DNA from: Parahoeflea alexandrii
Lineage (GTDB): Bacteria; Pseudomonadota; Alphaproteobacteria; Rhizobiales; Rhizobiaceae
DNA length: 64,000 bases
Assembly: GCF_027214025.1 (NCBI RefSeq)
Contig: NZ_JAPWHB010000001.1
Location: forward strand, 186,001 to 250,000
Reading direction: 5' to 3'
Under the pieces are notes generated by a model. The model saw only the letters and a program-made list of their open reading frames with translations. It searched no databases and was not told the DNA's origin. Shown here piece by piece: positions 9,305 to 19,287 of the stretch (position 1 is the first letter of the stretch; the number at the start of each line of letters is the position of its first letter). Both the position numbers and the translations under genes were made by a program.

Positions 9305-11412
9305 CGGGCTTCAGCCGCACCCGGCCGTGGCGGCTGGCAGCCGGCGCTCTCTGCGGCGCCGTGCTGATCTGCGGGGCGGTTCTGTTCGGCCTCGACCGGC
9401 TCGACCGCGCATATCCGCCGCCGCTGGAAAACGGCGCCGAGATGTCGCGCGAGGTTCTCGACCGGGACGGAACGCTGCTGCGCGCCTACACCACCCCGAG
9501 CGGGGTGTGGCGTCTGCCGGTGACGCTCGAGGCGGTCGATCCCGACTATGTCAACATGCTCATTGCATACGAGGACCGGCGGTTCCGGAGCCATCGAGGT
9601 GTTGATCCGGCAGCCCTGGTGCGGGCAGCGGTTCAGTTCGTTCTCAATGGCGGGCGGATCGTTTCCGGCGGCTCGACCATTACCATGCAGGTGGCCCGGC
9701 TGATCGAGCCTCGAACCGAGCGATCTATCTCGGCCAAGCTGAGACAGATGGCGCGCGCCGTGCAGATCGAAAGGCGGTTGAGCAAGGACGAGATCCTGTC
9801 GCTCTACCTAACGCTTGCGCCCTATGGCGGCAATCTCGAGGGCGTGCGCGCGGCGAGCCTTGCCTGGTTCGGGCGGGAGCCGAAAAAGCTCACCCTGTCG
9901 CAGGCGGCACTGCTGGTGGCGCTGCCGCAAGCGCCGGAAACGAGGCGTCCGGACAGGCAACACGCGCAGGCGCTGCTGGCCCGCAACCGGGTGCTCGCGC
10001 GGATGAGTACAGCAGGCCTGATCCCTGAGAGCGAGATCGCCCGTGCTTCGGCCAGCCAAGTCCCGGGCCGCCGCCTGGCAATGCCGGATCTTGCTGCTCA
10101 CACGGCGGACCTGGCAATCCGCACTCGAACCGACGCGCGTTCGATCAGGCTGACACTTAACGGCGACATCCAGGCCCGGCTCGAGGACCTTGCCGCCGAG
10201 ACCGCCGGACGGCTTGGTCCGCGCCAGTCACTCGCCATGGTGCTCGCCGATGGCCAGACCGGCGAGGTGCTCGCCAGCATCGGATCGACCGGTCATCTCG
10301 ACGCGGCCCGGGCAGGCGCCATCGACATGACCCAGGCGGTTCGCTCGCCCGGCTCGACGCTCAAGCCGTTCATCTACGGGCTTGCCTTCGAGGACGCGCT
10401 GATCGCGCCCGAAACACTGATCGACGATACGCCCGCCGACTTCTCGGGCTACCGGCCGCGCAATTTTGACCGGGGCTATATGGGCGAAGTCAGCATTCGC
10501 GAGGCGCTGCAGTTTTCGCTGAACGTTCCTGCGGTGCGGCTGCTCGAGGCGGTGGGGCCGCAACGGCTGCTGGCCCGTCTCCGGCGGGGCGGAACCGCGC
10601 TTGACCTACCGCCCGGCGGCGCGCCGGGGCTGGCGATCGGCCTGGGCGGGGCAGGGGTCAGTCTTCGCAACCTGGTTCAGCTCTACACAGCCTTTGTCAA
10701 CAACGGTGTGGCGCATCCGCTGAGGGACGGATCCGAACCGGTTGCGCCCAAACCGCTGGACCAGCCGGTGATGGCGGCTGACGCCAACTGGCGCGTTGCC
10801 GACATTCTCTCCGGCGTCAGCGCACCGCAAGGCGCCCCGCGGATCGCCATCGCCTACAAGACCGGCACCTCCTATGGCTACCGCGACGCCTGGGCGATCG
10901 GCTTTGACGGGCGACATGTGCTCGGCGTCTGGGTGGGGCGGCCCGATGCCGCACCGGTTCCGGGCCTGTCGGGGATCGAAACGGCAGCCCCCTTGCTGTT
11001 CGAGGCCTTCGTGCGGAGCGGGCTTGATCGCGTGGATCTTCCCGGGCCTCCAGCCGGACTGGTAGCGAGATCGCGCGAGGCCTTGCCCTATGCATTGCGA
11101 AAATACCGGGGCCGGGACACCGTCATCAGCACCGTCGCGGACGGCTCATTGCCACCGCAAATCGTCTATCCGCCGCAGGGCGCGCGCGTCGCGCTCGGTT
11201 CGGGGGGATCCGGCCCGTTGATGCCGCTGGTGATCAAGCTGCAGGGCGGTTCGGGTCCCTATCGCCTGATCGCCAATGGCGAGGCACTGCCCAAGCCCTC
11301 GCGCCGGCGGGTGCTGAACTGGACGCCCGACAGCCCGGGCGCATCGACGCTCACGGTGATGGACGCGGAAGGCCGGGCTGCGAGCGTCAGCGTCTTCATC
11401 GACGGCAACTGA
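9301..11412 (+). CDS. pbpC: Penicillin-binding protein 1C
   Basis: Bifunctional class A-type peptidoglycan synthase of the PbpC branch, 703 residues. It begins with a short cytoplasmic tail and a membrane anchor (about 10-32). The glycosyltransferase domain shows EDRRFRSHRGVD and GGSTITMQVARL. The transpeptidase domain carries the Ser352-x-x-Lys355 motif (SPGSTLKP), SLN, and KTGTS with Lys520. The last 90 residues look like the PBP1C-specific beta domain. It overlaps the macroglobulin gene by four bases, the common A2M-pbpC pairing in which the protease trap is believed to act alongside this cell-wall enzyme. Confidence 0.95.
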   Translation: MTGFSRTRPWRLAAGALCGAVLICGAVLFGLDRLDRAYPPPLENGAEMSREVLDRDGTLLRAYTTPSGVWRLPVTLEAVDPDYVNMLIAYEDRRFRSHRGVDPAALVRAAVQFVLNGGRIVSGGSTITMQVARLIEPRTERSISAKLRQMARAVQIERRLSKDEILSLYLTLAPYGGNLEGVRAASLAWFGREPKKLTLSQAALLVALPQAPETRRPDRQHAQALLARNRVLARMSTAGLIPESEIARASASQVPGRRLAMPDLAAHTADLAIRTRTDARSIRLTLNGDIQARLEDLAAETAGRLGPRQSLAMVLADGQTGEVLASIGSTGHLDAARAGAIDMTQAVRSPGSTLKPFIYGLAFEDALIAPETLIDDTPADFSGYRPRNFDRGYMGEVSIREALQFSLNVPAVRLLEAVGPQRLLARLRRGGTALDLPPGGAPGLAIGLGGAGVSLRNLVQLYTAFVNNGVAHPLRDGSEPVAPKPLDQPVMAADANWRVADILSGVSAPQGAPRIAIAYKTGTSYGYRDAWAIGFDGRHVLGVWVGRPDAAPVPGLSGIETAAPLLFEAFVRSGLDRVDLPGPPAGLVARSREALPYALRKYRGRDTVISTVADGSLPPQIVYPPQGARVALGSGGSGPLMPLVIKLQGGSGPYRLIANGEALPKPSRRRVLNWTPDSPGASTLTVMDAEGRAASVSVFIDGN

Positions 11413-11442
11413 CGGAAGCCTTCGTGACAGGCCGATAATCGG

Positions 11443-12378
11443 TTAGCCAGCGGTTACATTCATCGCGGCAAAGACCAGTTCGCGCAAACGGGTGGCAACC
11501 GCGCTGATGATCACGTTCCTGCGCGAAATGAGATAGTAGGGACTGACCAGGATCAGTTCCTCCGGACCGACAGTGGTCAGGCCTCCGGCGAGGTTGTTGG
11601 CGACGAAAAGATCCGCCACCGGCCTTGGCGTAGGCGCCAGCGCGTTGGAAGAGGCGAGGTAGGAGATCATCACCAACATTGACGTGGTGTTGACGATGTC
11701 GCCGGGCAGGTCGACGCCTGCTGAGACGAAGACATCCTCAAGCGCCTGGCGCAGCGGTGTCTGCGGCGCCTGGACAACCCATTCATAGGCCGCGAGATCC
11801 TGCAGCGACGCGGTCTGGTTGTCGGCAAGAGGATGTCCGGCCCGCATCATGAAACAGATATCTTCATGACGGCCCGGCCGCACGTCGAGCTGGCGCTTGT
11901 CATATTTCGGCGGAATGCGCGAAAGCACGAAGTCATAGTCTCCGCGAAACAAGCCCTCGACGAGGACATCGCTTGGCGCCACATCGACGTGGATGTCGGC
12001 ACCATGGGCCGTCTTCTTCAGTTCCTGGATCGCCGGCACGACAAAGGCCACCGCTCCATCGGTGACAGAACCAACCCGCGCCGTTCCGGCGAGCCCTTCG
12101 CTGACCGAGGAAATTTCCCTTAACGTCCGGTCGAGACCGTTGAGCAGATTGTGGCCATTGCGGATCAGCGTTTCACCGACCGGCGTGGGTGTCATGCCCT
12201 TGGGGTGACGCACGAATACCGGACTGCCGACCGTGCGTTCGATGTTTGCCAGCATGCGCGACGCGGCCGGCTGCGACAGGGCCATCTGCTCGGCTGCCAG
12301 ACCGAGCTGTCCGGTTTCGTGAACCGCCTGGATCAGGCGAAAGTCCTTGAGTTGCAGATTGCGTGTTGTCAGGGCCAT
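11443..12378 (-). CDS. gbpR: LysR-family regulator, GbpR-like
   Basis: A 311-residue LysR-type regulator: N-terminal helix-turn-helix (QLGLAAEQMALSQPAASRMLANIE, residues about 24-47) and a substrate-binding-like effector domain. It is divergent from chvE, as gbpR is in Agrobacterium and Azospirillum, where it activates the sugar-binding protein gene in response to sugars such as galactose and arabinose. The family call is seen directly; the GbpR identity rests on the neighbour. It ends 30 bases from pbpC, in convergent orientation. Confidence 0.85.
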   Translation of the reverse strand: MALTTRNLQLKDFRLIQAVHETGQLGLAAEQMALSQPAASRMLANIERTVGSPVFVRHPKGMTPTPVGETLIRNGHNLLNGLDRTLREISSVSEGLAGTARVGSVTDGAVAFVVPAIQELKKTAHGADIHVDVAPSDVLVEGLFRGDYDFVLSRIPPKYDKRQLDVRPGRHEDICFMMRAGHPLADNQTASLQDLAAYEWVVQAPQTPLRQALEDVFVSAGVDLPGDIVNTTSMLVMISYLASSNALAPTPRPVADLFVANNLAGGLTTVGPEELILVSPYYLISRRNVIISAVATRLRELVFAAMNVTAG

Positions 12379-12386
12379 ATTCGGCT

Positions 12387-12415
12387 TATCAATTTTGATA
12401 TGCAGATTGTCAATC
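12387..12415 (-). promoter_or_regulatory. gbpR promoter with two palindromes (candidate GbpR operators)
   Basis: Two inverted repeats lie in the divergent region: TATCAA-TT-TTGATA (12387-12400) and GATTG-T-CAATC (12405-12415). On the minus strand a perfect -35 TTGACA (12413 to 12408) falls in the second repeat and a possible -10 TGATAA (12391 to 12386) in the first, so a bound regulator would cover the gbpR promoter. Binding is inferred. Confidence 0.5.
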
Positions 12416-12422
12416 TATTCAT

Positions 12423-12452
12423 TTGAATTGCATGTTACGCACCCGCTAATCT
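12423..12452 (+). promoter_or_regulatory. Putative chvE promoter
   Basis: TTGAAT (12423-12428), an 18-base spacer and TAATCT (12447-12452) form a plausible sigma-70 promoter on the plus strand. It would start transcription near 12459, leaving an approximately 85-base leader before chvE. It sits next to the palindromes upstream of gbpR. Confidence 0.45.
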
Positions 12453-12543
12453 GGCTGCGGGTTCAACAGGATCCTATTGGCTTGCAGGGTTTTGCCTCTG
12501 AGGAGAGGTTGGCCGCTGCATGACGCTGTCTCGGGAGGACATA

Positions 12544-13608
12544 ATGAGAAAGCTTACATCTATTTTGGCGACAGTTGCGCTCGGCGTCGGTCTGATTTCG
12601 ACGCCCGTGATTGCCCAGGACAAGGGCACCGTCGGCATCGCCATGCCAACCAAGTCATCGGCACGCTGGATTTCGGACGGAAACTCCATGGTGGAACAGT
12701 TCACCGCCGCGGGCTACGCCACCGACCTGCAATATGCCGAGGACGACATTCCCAACCAGCTGGCGCAGATCGAGAACATGATCACCAAGGGCGTCAATGT
12801 CCTGGTCATCGCCGCCATCGACGGCACCACTCTGTCGAATGCGCTGGAAAATGCCGCTGCATCCGGCATCAAGGTCATCGCCTATGACCGCCTGATCCGC
12901 GAAAGCGGCAATGTCGATTACTATGCCACCTTCGACAACTTCAAGGTCGGCGTGCAGCAGGCCAGTTCCCTGGTCGCGGGCCTGAAGGAACGCTTCGGCG
13001 ACGGCCCCTACAATGTCGAGCTGTTCGGCGGTTCGCCCGACGACAACAATGCCTTCTTCTTCTACAACGGCGCGATGAGCGTGCTGCAGCCGCTGATCGA
13101 CTCGGGCAAGGTTGTGATCGTGTCCGGCCAGATGGGCATGGACAAGGTCGGCACGCTGCGCTGGGATGGTGCTGTGGCGCAGGCCCGCATGGACAACCTC
13201 TTGTCCGCTCATTACACCGACAAGCCGGTGCACGGCGTTCTCTCTCCCTATGACGGGCTTTCGATCGGCATCCTGTCGTCGCTCAAGGGCGTCGGCTACG
13301 GCTCGGGCGATCTGAAAATGCCGATCGTGTCGGGGCAGGACGCCGAAGTGCCGTCGGTCAAGTCGATCCTGGCCGGCGAGCAGTATTCGACCGTGTTCAA
13401 GGACACTCGCGAACTCGCCCGCGTCACCGTCGGCATGGTCGACGCGCTGCTGCAGGGCGGCACTCCGGAGATCAATGACACCACGACCTATGACAATGGC
13501 GTCAAGGTGGTTGAATCCTATCTGCTGGAGCCTGTGTCGGTCGACAAGTCGAACTGGGAGGAGATCCTCATCGGTTCAGGCTATTACACGATGGATCAGA
13601 TCAAGTAG
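12544..13608 (+). CDS. chvE: Periplasmic multiple sugar-binding protein
   Basis: A 354-residue periplasmic sugar-binding protein of the ribose/galactose-binding (type I) family. A signal peptide ([15 protein letters not shown]..., cleavage after VIAQ near residue 23) precedes the mature start [10 protein letters not shown]. Typical segments are [16 protein letters not shown], the conserved GGSPDDNNA and the C-terminal [12 protein letters not shown]. Followed by gguA and gguB and divergent from gbpR, it matches ChvE, which binds several aldoses for import and, in Agrobacterium, for virulence signalling. I use the ATG at 12544, preceded by GGGAGGACAT, rather than the in-frame ATG at 12520. Confidence 0.93.
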   Translation: MRKLTSILATVALGVGLISTPVIAQDKGTVGIAMPTKSSARWISDGNSMVEQFTAAGYATDLQYAEDDIPNQLAQIENMITKGVNVLVIAAIDGTTLSNALENAAASGIKVIAYDRLIRESGNVDYYATFDNFKVGVQQASSLVAGLKERFGDGPYNVELFGGSPDDNNAFFFYNGAMSVLQPLIDSGKVVIVSGQMGMDKVGTLRWDGAVAQARMDNLLSAHYTDKPVHGVLSPYDGLSIGILSSLKGVGYGSGDLKMPIVSGQDAEVPSVKSILAGEQYSTVFKDTRELARVTVGMVDALLQGGTPEINDTTTYDNGVKVVESYLLEPVSVDKSNWEEILIGSGYYTMDQIK

Positions 13609-13635
13609 GCTGACCCAGTCAGCCAAACCCAGTCC

Positions 13636-13662
13636 GGGCCGCGCACGACAGCCGCGCGGCCC
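13636..13662 (+). terminator. Intercistronic hairpin between chvE and gguA
   Basis: A perfect 9-bp GC stem (GGGCCGCGC at 13636-13644 with GCGCGGCCC at 13654-13662) and a 9-base loop, without a T-run. It is better read as an attenuator or 3'-end stabiliser that keeps the binding-protein transcript more abundant than that of the ATPase and permease. Confidence 0.55.
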
Positions 13663-13701
13663 GACCCCTGATCCCGATTCCATCGATACCGAGATGCAGC
13701 A

Positions 13702-15222
13702 ATGAAACCGCTTCTGGAGATGCGCTCCATAACCAAGACGTTTCCCGGCGTGAAAGCTCTCAATGCGGTGAACCTCACTGTCATGGAAGGCGAAATCCAT
13801 GCCCTTGTCGGGGAAAACGGGGCCGGCAAGTCGACCTTGATGAAGGTCTTGTCCGGCGTCTATCCGTCAGGGTCCTACGAAGGCGAAATCCATTACGACG
13901 GCCAGCTCGCTGCGTTTTCCGGCATCCGCGAAAGCGAGGCTGTCGGCATCATCATCATTCACCAGGAACTGGCGCTGGTGCCGCTGCTGTCGATTGCCGA
14001 GAACCTTTTCATCGGCAACGAGCGCGCCCGCAACGGCGTGGTCGACTGGCATGAAACATTTCGGCGCACCGAAGCGCTTTTGAAAAAGGTCGGGCTTTCG
14101 GAAGCGCCCGGCACGCTTGTCGATCGCATTGGCGTGGGCAAGCAGCAGCTGGTCGAGATCGCCAAGGCGCTGTCCAAGGATGTGCGGCTGCTGATCCTGG
14201 ACGAGCCGACCTCGGCCCTGTCCGAGAAGGACAGCCAGGCATTGTTGGACCTGCTGACCGAGCTCAAGGCGCAAGGCGTGACCTCGATCATCATCAGTCA
14301 CAAGCTCAACGAAGTACGCAGCATCGCCGACCGGGTCACCGTCATCCGCGACGGCTCAACGATTTCGACGCTCGATGCCCGCGGCGAGGCGCTCACCGAA
14401 GACCGCATCATTCGCGACATGGTCGGGCGTGACATGGCGCAGCGGTTTCCGGCCCGCGAAAGCAAGCCCGGCGACATTCTCATGGAAGTGCGCGACTGGA
14501 ACGTCTGGCACCCCGAACACAGCGAGCGACAGGTCATCCGCAATGCCTGCCTGAACGTCCGCGCGGGCGAGGTGGTCGGCATTGCCGGCCTGATGGGGTC
14601 GGGCCGTACCGAGCTGGCAATGAGCATTTTCGGCCGCAGCTACGGCCGCCGGATTTCAGGCGAAGTGTTCATTGACGGCGCCCCGGCCGACGTTTCGACG
14701 GTCGACCGCTCGATCGCGTCGGGCCTTGCCTATGTGACCGAAGACCGAAAGCATCTGGGCCTCGTGCTCGACGACACCATCCAGCGCAACATCACGCTTG
14801 CCAACCTCCCGGAAGTCGCCTCGATGGGGGTGATTTCCGAGGCCCGGGAAGTGCGCGTTGCGGAGGGTTTCCGCAAGGCGATCAACATCCGCACGCCCGG
14901 CGTGTTCCAGAAGGTCGGCAACCTGTCGGGCGGCAACCAGCAAAAGGTGGTGCTTTCCAAGTGGCTGTTCGCCGATCCGAAAGTGCTGATCCTCGACGAG
15001 CCGACCCGAGGCATCGATGTCGGGGCAAAATACGAGATCTACGGCATCATCAACAAGCTCGTTGCCGACGGCAAGGGCGTGCTGATGATCTCGTCGGAAC
15101 TGCCTGAACTGTTGGGCATGTGCGACAGAATTTACGTGATGAATGAAGGCGCCCTGGTGGGCGAGCTGACCGCCGCGGAAGCGAGCCAGGAACGCATCAT
15201 GTCCTTCATTGTGAGGAGTTGA
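13702..15222 (+). CDS. gguA: Sugar ABC transporter, duplicated ATP-binding subunit
   Basis: A 506-residue ATPase with two fused ABC domains, as in the MglA/XylG class that energises monosaccharide import. The N-terminal half has Walker [10 protein letters not shown], the signature region [15 protein letters not shown] and Walker [12 protein letters not shown]. The C-terminal half has [27 protein letters not shown] and [15 protein letters not shown]. It lies between chvE and gguB, five bases before the latter, so it is the ATPase of the ChvE importer. Confidence 0.93.
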   Translation: MKPLLEMRSITKTFPGVKALNAVNLTVMEGEIHALVGENGAGKSTLMKVLSGVYPSGSYEGEIHYDGQLAAFSGIRESEAVGIIIIHQELALVPLLSIAENLFIGNERARNGVVDWHETFRRTEALLKKVGLSEAPGTLVDRIGVGKQQLVEIAKALSKDVRLLILDEPTSALSEKDSQALLDLLTELKAQGVTSIIISHKLNEVRSIADRVTVIRDGSTISTLDARGEALTEDRIIRDMVGRDMAQRFPARESKPGDILMEVRDWNVWHPEHSERQVIRNACLNVRAGEVVGIAGLMGSGRTELAMSIFGRSYGRRISGEVFIDGAPADVSTVDRSIASGLAYVTEDRKHLGLVLDDTIQRNITLANLPEVASMGVISEAREVRVAEGFRKAINIRTPGVFQKVGNLSGGNQQKVVLSKWLFADPKVLILDEPTRGIDVGAKYEIYGIINKLVADGKGVLMISSELPELLGMCDRIYVMNEGALVGELTAAEASQERIMSFIVRS

Positions 15223-15226
15223 GACA

Positions 15227-16450
15227 ATGGCGAGCGAATCCGCTGCACATCAAGACGTACGGCAAGGCCGATCCGCCGGGCAATATCTTGCCAACCATTT
15301 GCGAGATTACGGCATGGTGCTGGCGCTCATCGCCATCATGGCGTTCTTTCAGGTGACGACCGACGGGACGCTTCTCAGGCCGGTCAACATCACCAACCTG
15401 TTCCTGCAGAACAGCTATATCATCATCATGGCGCTCGGCATGCTGCTGGTGATCGTCGCCGGACATATCGATCTGTCGGTCGGCTCGGTGGTCGGCTTCG
15501 TCGGGGCTCTGGCGGCGGTGATGATGGTCAACTGGGACTGGTCGATCTACCTGACCATTCCGAGCTGCCTGATGGTCGGCATCCTGATCGGTGCGGCGCA
15601 GGGCTACTGGATCGCCTACTGGCGCATTCCGTCCTTCATCGTGACGCTTGCCGGAATGCTGGTGTTCCGCGGCGCTTCGCTGTGGCTTCTTGCCGGGCAA
15701 TCGGTGGGGCCTTTTCCAAGGCAATTCCAGGCGCTGTCGACAGGGTTCATTCCGGACCTGCTTCCCTTTGTCAAAACCGTGTTCAGTGTCGAGCGGATGA
15801 ACGGCTTCGCTGTCGTCACCGGCCTTGTGATTGCGGGGCTGATCGTCTGGATGGGCTTGCGCTCCAGAGCCCGCAATCGCGCCTATGGCATGGTCACGGA
15901 GCCGATGAGCTTCTTCATCCTGCGCAACCTGCTGGTCTCCGGTGCCATCGTCTTCGTGTCCTACAAGCTCGCAACCTTCCGCGGCCTGCCGAACGTTCTG
16001 ATCACGATGGGCGTGCTGACGATCATCTATGCCTTCATCACCGAATCGACGGTTCTGGGACGACGGATCTATGCGCTGGGTGGCAATGAGAAGGCCGCCA
16101 AGCTGTCGGGCATCCGCACCGAACGGCTGACCTTCCTGACTTTCGTCAACATGGGGATGCTGGCTGCACTTGCCGGACTGATCTTCGCGGCGCGACTGAA
16201 CACGGCGACGCCGAAGGCCGGCGTGTCGTTCGAACTCGACGTGATTGCCGCGGTGTTCATCGGCGGCGCATCGATGTCGGGCGGCGTCGGCAAGATCGTC
16301 GGCGCAGTGGTCGGCGCCTTCATCATGGGCGTGATGAACAACGGCATGTCGATCATGGGCATCGGCATCGACTACCAGCAGGTCATCAAGGGCCTGGTGC
16401 TGCTCGCAGCGGTGATTTTCGATGTCTACAACAAAAACAAACAGAGCTGA
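15227..16450 (+). CDS. gguB: Sugar ABC transporter permease
   Basis: A 407-residue membrane permease of the BPD_transp_2 (ribose/xylose permease) family with about ten hydrophobic segments, for example MALGMLLVIVAGHIDLSVGS and the late GGASMSGGVGKIVGAVVGAF, which contains the conserved Gly-rich coupling region. It forms the membrane channel with GguA and receives sugar from ChvE. The length matches the longer XylH-like permeases. The gene follows gguA closely and is translationally adjacent. Confidence 0.92.
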   Translation: MASESAAHQDVRQGRSAGQYLANHLRDYGMVLALIAIMAFFQVTTDGTLLRPVNITNLFLQNSYIIIMALGMLLVIVAGHIDLSVGSVVGFVGALAAVMMVNWDWSIYLTIPSCLMVGILIGAAQGYWIAYWRIPSFIVTLAGMLVFRGASLWLLAGQSVGPFPRQFQALSTGFIPDLLPFVKTVFSVERMNGFAVVTGLVIAGLIVWMGLRSRARNRAYGMVTEPMSFFILRNLLVSGAIVFVSYKLATFRGLPNVLITMGVLTIIYAFITESTVLGRRIYALGGNEKAAKLSGIRTERLTFLTFVNMGMLAALAGLIFAARLNTATPKAGVSFELDVIAAVFIGGASMSGGVGKIVGAVVGAFIMGVMNNGMSIMGIGIDYQQVIKGLVLLAAVIFDVYNKNKQS

Positions 16451-16468
16451 TCCAGAAGGGAGAAGCCA

Positions 16469-16494
16469 CTTGCCGCCGGTCTGCCAGCGGCAAG
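16469..16494 (+). terminator. Hairpin between gguB and the dehydratase gene
   Basis: A perfect 8-bp stem (CTTGCCGC at 16469-16476, GCGGCAAG at 16487-16494) with a 10-base loop, followed by GGTTTCGG. It separates the transporter genes from the catabolic genes and ends 16 bases before the dehydratase ATG. It could be a weak terminator or a processing site. Confidence 0.45.
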
Positions 16495-16510
16495 GGTTTC
16501 GGTGACACAC

Positions 16511-18253
16511 ATGACATTCAAACCAGCATCATGGCCGCGAAGGCTGCGCTCCCAGGAATGGTTCGGCGGAACCGGCCGTGACCAGATCTATCATCGCGGA
16601 TGGATGAAGAACCAGGGCTTCCCGCACGACATGTTCGACGGCCGGCCGGTCATCGGCATTCTCAACACCTGGTCGGAACTCACCCCGTGCAATGCGCATC
16701 TGCGCGATCTGGCGGAGCGGGTGAAGAACGGCGTGCTCGAGGCCGGCGGATTTCCTGTCGAGGTGCCGGTCTTCTCGGCGGCCGAAAGCTCGTTCCGTCC
16801 CACCGCGATGATGTATCGAAATCTCGCGGCGCTGGCGGTGGAGGAAACCGTCCGTGGCCAGCCGATGGACGGGGTGGTGCTGCTGGTGGGATGCGACAAG
16901 ACCACGCCGAGCCTTCTGATGGGAGCGGCTTCGACCGACCTTCCGTCGATCGTCGTCACCGGCGGGCCGATGCTCAACGGCTACTTCCGCGGCGAACGCG
17001 TGGGCTCAGGTACGCATCTGTGGAAATTCTCCGAAGCGGTCAAGGCAGGCGAGATGACGCAGGAGGACTTTCTCGAAGCCGAAGCCTCGATGTCGCGCTC
17101 GCCCGGGTCGTGCAACACCATGGGCACAGCGTCGACCATGGCGTCGATGGCCGAAGCGCTGGGCATGGCCTTGTCGGGCAACGCCGCAATCCCGGCCGTC
17201 GACAGCCGCCGGCGGGTGATGGCGCAGATGTCGGGCCGCCGTATAGTCGACATGGTCAAGGACGATCTCAAACCCTCCGACGTGATGACCAAGCAGGCGT
17301 TCGAGAACGCCATCCGCGCCAACGGCGCAATCGGCGGCTCGACCAACGCGGTCATTCACCTGCTGGCGATTGCCGGGCGGGTGGGCATCGACCTGACGCT
17401 TGACGACTGGGACCGCTGCGGTCGCGATGTGGCGACGATCGTCAACCTGATGCCCTCGGGCAAGTACCTGATGGAAGAGTTCTTCTACGCCGGCGGCCTG
17501 CCAGTGGTGCTCAAGCGGCTCGGCGAGGCGGGCCTTCTCAACAAGGATGCGATGACGGTCAGCGGGACGGCGATCTGGGACGAGGTCAAGAATGCGGTCA
17601 ACCACAACGAGGACGTAATCCTGCCGGTCGAAAAGGCGCTGACGGCCCAGGGCGGGATCGCGGTTCTCAAGGGCAACCTCGCGCCCCGCGGCGCGGTGAT
17701 CAAGCCTTCGGCCGCGTCGCCGCACCTGCTCAAGCACCGCGGCCGCGCCGTCGTGTTCGAGGATATCGACGACTACAAGGCGAAGATCAACGATGACGCG
17801 CTCGACATCGACGAGACCTGCGTGATGGTGTTGAAGAATTGCGGCCCGAAAGGCTATCCGGGCATGGCCGAAGTCGGCAACATGGGACTCCCGCCCAAGG
17901 TTCTGAAGAAGGGCATCACCGACATGATCCGCATTTCGGACGCGCGAATGTCTGGGACCGCCTACGGCACGGTGATCCTGCACACCTCGCCAGAAGCTGC
18001 CGATGGCGGGCCTCTGGCGGTGATCGAGAATGGCGACATGATCGAGCTTGATGTCGCTGCACGCAGCATCCGCGTCGACCTGTCCGACGAAGAGCTGGCG
18101 AAGCGCCTGAGCAACTGGAAGCCGCTCGCCGACAAGCCGGCCTCCGGCTATGCATGGCTGCACCAGAGCCACGTCCGGGGCGCCGATACGGGCGCGGATC
18201 TCGACTTCCTGATCGGATGCCGGGGTTCGCCGGTTGGAAAGGATTCCCACTGA
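16511..18253 (+). CDS. IlvD/Edd-family sugar-acid dehydratase (L-arabonate dehydratase-like)
   Basis: A 580-residue iron-sulfur dehydratase of the IlvD/Edd family. From the ATG at 16511 the three expected cluster cysteines are Cys60 (TPCNAH), Cys128 (GCDKT) and Cys201 (SPGSCNTMGTA). That is the same spacing, shifted by one, as the Cys59/127/200 I recall for the Rhizobium L-arabinonate dehydratase. The late RMSGTAYG contains the catalytic serine. With a sugar dehydrogenase and a DapA-family enzyme downstream, I infer dehydration of L-arabonate (or a close aldonate) to a 2-keto-3-deoxy acid. A GTG at 16502 is an alternative start. D-galactonate or D-xylonate remain possible substrates. Confidence 0.88.
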   Translation: MTFKPASWPRRLRSQEWFGGTGRDQIYHRGWMKNQGFPHDMFDGRPVIGILNTWSELTPCNAHLRDLAERVKNGVLEAGGFPVEVPVFSAAESSFRPTAMMYRNLAALAVEETVRGQPMDGVVLLVGCDKTTPSLLMGAASTDLPSIVVTGGPMLNGYFRGERVGSGTHLWKFSEAVKAGEMTQEDFLEAEASMSRSPGSCNTMGTASTMASMAEALGMALSGNAAIPAVDSRRRVMAQMSGRRIVDMVKDDLKPSDVMTKQAFENAIRANGAIGGSTNAVIHLLAIAGRVGIDLTLDDWDRCGRDVATIVNLMPSGKYLMEEFFYAGGLPVVLKRLGEAGLLNKDAMTVSGTAIWDEVKNAVNHNEDVILPVEKALTAQGGIAVLKGNLAPRGAVIKPSAASPHLLKHRGRAVVFEDIDDYKAKINDDALDIDETCVMVLKNCGPKGYPGMAEVGNMGLPPKVLKKGITDMIRISDARMSGTAYGTVILHTSPEAADGGPLAVIENGDMIELDVAARSIRVDLSDEELAKRLSNWKPLADKPASGYAWLHQSHVRGADTGADLDFLIGCRGSPVGKDSH

Positions 18254-19191
18254 TGCCACTCAAGATTGCCCTTGCCGGCATCGGCAAGATCGCCCGCGAC
18301 CAGCATATTCCGGCACTCAACGCTTCTCCGGACTGGGAACTGGCGGCCACCGTGTCGCGGCACGCAACCGTGGACGGCGTCGAGGCTTTTGAAGATTTCG
18401 AGACCATGCTTGATGCGCGGCCCGACATCACCGTCGTGTCGCTGTGCATGCCGCCGGTGCCGCGGTTCGATTATGCCCGAGCCGCCATCCTGGCTGGCCG
18501 TCACGTGATGCTCGAAAAACCTCCCGGCGCAACGGTTTCCGAATGCCATGCGCTGGAAGAACTCGCGCGCAGGGCCGGCGTTTCGCTCTATGCGACCTGG
18601 CATTCGCGCGAAGCGGCGATGGTCGCCCCCGCCAAGGCGTGGCTCGCCGGCAAGAAGATCAAGAGCCTCGTGGTGACCTGGAAGGAGGACGTGCGCAAGT
18701 GGCATCCCGGCCAGACCTGGATCTGGCAGGCGGGTGGCTTGGGGGTGTTCGATCCCGGCATCAATGCACTCTCGATCGTGACCGAAATCCTGTCCGAGCC
18801 GATCCACATCACGTCCTCGGAATTGCTGATCCCTGAGAATTGCGAAACCCCGATCGCGGCGAACCTCACATTTGCCCATCCGCAGGGCGCCGAGGTCAGC
18901 GCCGAGTTCGACTTCCGCAAGGAAGGCGACCAGTTCTGGAACATCGCCATCGAGACCGATCAGGGAAATCTTGTGCTCTCCGAAGGCGGGGCGACCCTGT
19001 CGATCAATGGCGAGATGCAAAGTACAGCCAGCGGAGACACCGCGCTCAAGGGCGAATACCCGAGGCTTTACGCCAACATGGCGGCGCTGGTGCGCGCCCG
19101 CGGCATCGATATGGATCTCGCCCCGATGGCGCATGTCGCTGACGCCTTTCTCCTGGGCAAGCGGGTCACCGTCGAGCCGTTTATCGAATAG
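18253..19191 (+). CDS. Gfo/Idh/MocA-family sugar 1-dehydrogenase (L-arabinose/D-galactose dehydrogenase-like)
   Basis: A 312-residue NAD(P)-dependent oxidoreductase. The N-terminal Rossmann fold starts KIALAGIGKIARDQHIPAL and has the family EKPPGATVSE motif; the C-terminal part is the Gfo/Idh substrate domain. The length and sequence pattern are like the bacterial D-galactose 1-dehydrogenase and Azospirillum L-arabinose 1-dehydrogenase. It would oxidise the imported sugar at C1 to the lactone. Its ATG overlaps the dehydratase stop, so the two are translationally coupled. Confidence 0.85.
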   Translation: MPLKIALAGIGKIARDQHIPALNASPDWELAATVSRHATVDGVEAFEDFETMLDARPDITVVSLCMPPVPRFDYARAAILAGRHVMLEKPPGATVSECHALEELARRAGVSLYATWHSREAAMVAPAKAWLAGKKIKSLVVTWKEDVRKWHPGQTWIWQAGGLGVFDPGINALSIVTEILSEPIHITSSELLIPENCETPIAANLTFAHPQGAEVSAEFDFRKEGDQFWNIAIETDQGNLVLSEGGATLSINGEMQSTASGDTALKGEYPRLYANMAALVRARGIDMDLAPMAHVADAFLLGKRVTVEPFIE

Positions 19192-19287
19192 GCTGCCGCA
19201 CTTCGGTGCAGACCGCCATGAACGGTGACAGGCGGGGCTGCAATCCCGGTCTCGAGCCGATGAAACCAATACCGAAAGGATCAAACG

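Noticed and set aside
15206-16510. Minus-strand open frame opposite gguB
   Set aside because: His/Asp/Gln-rich antisense product of a membrane-protein gene, a typical artefact.
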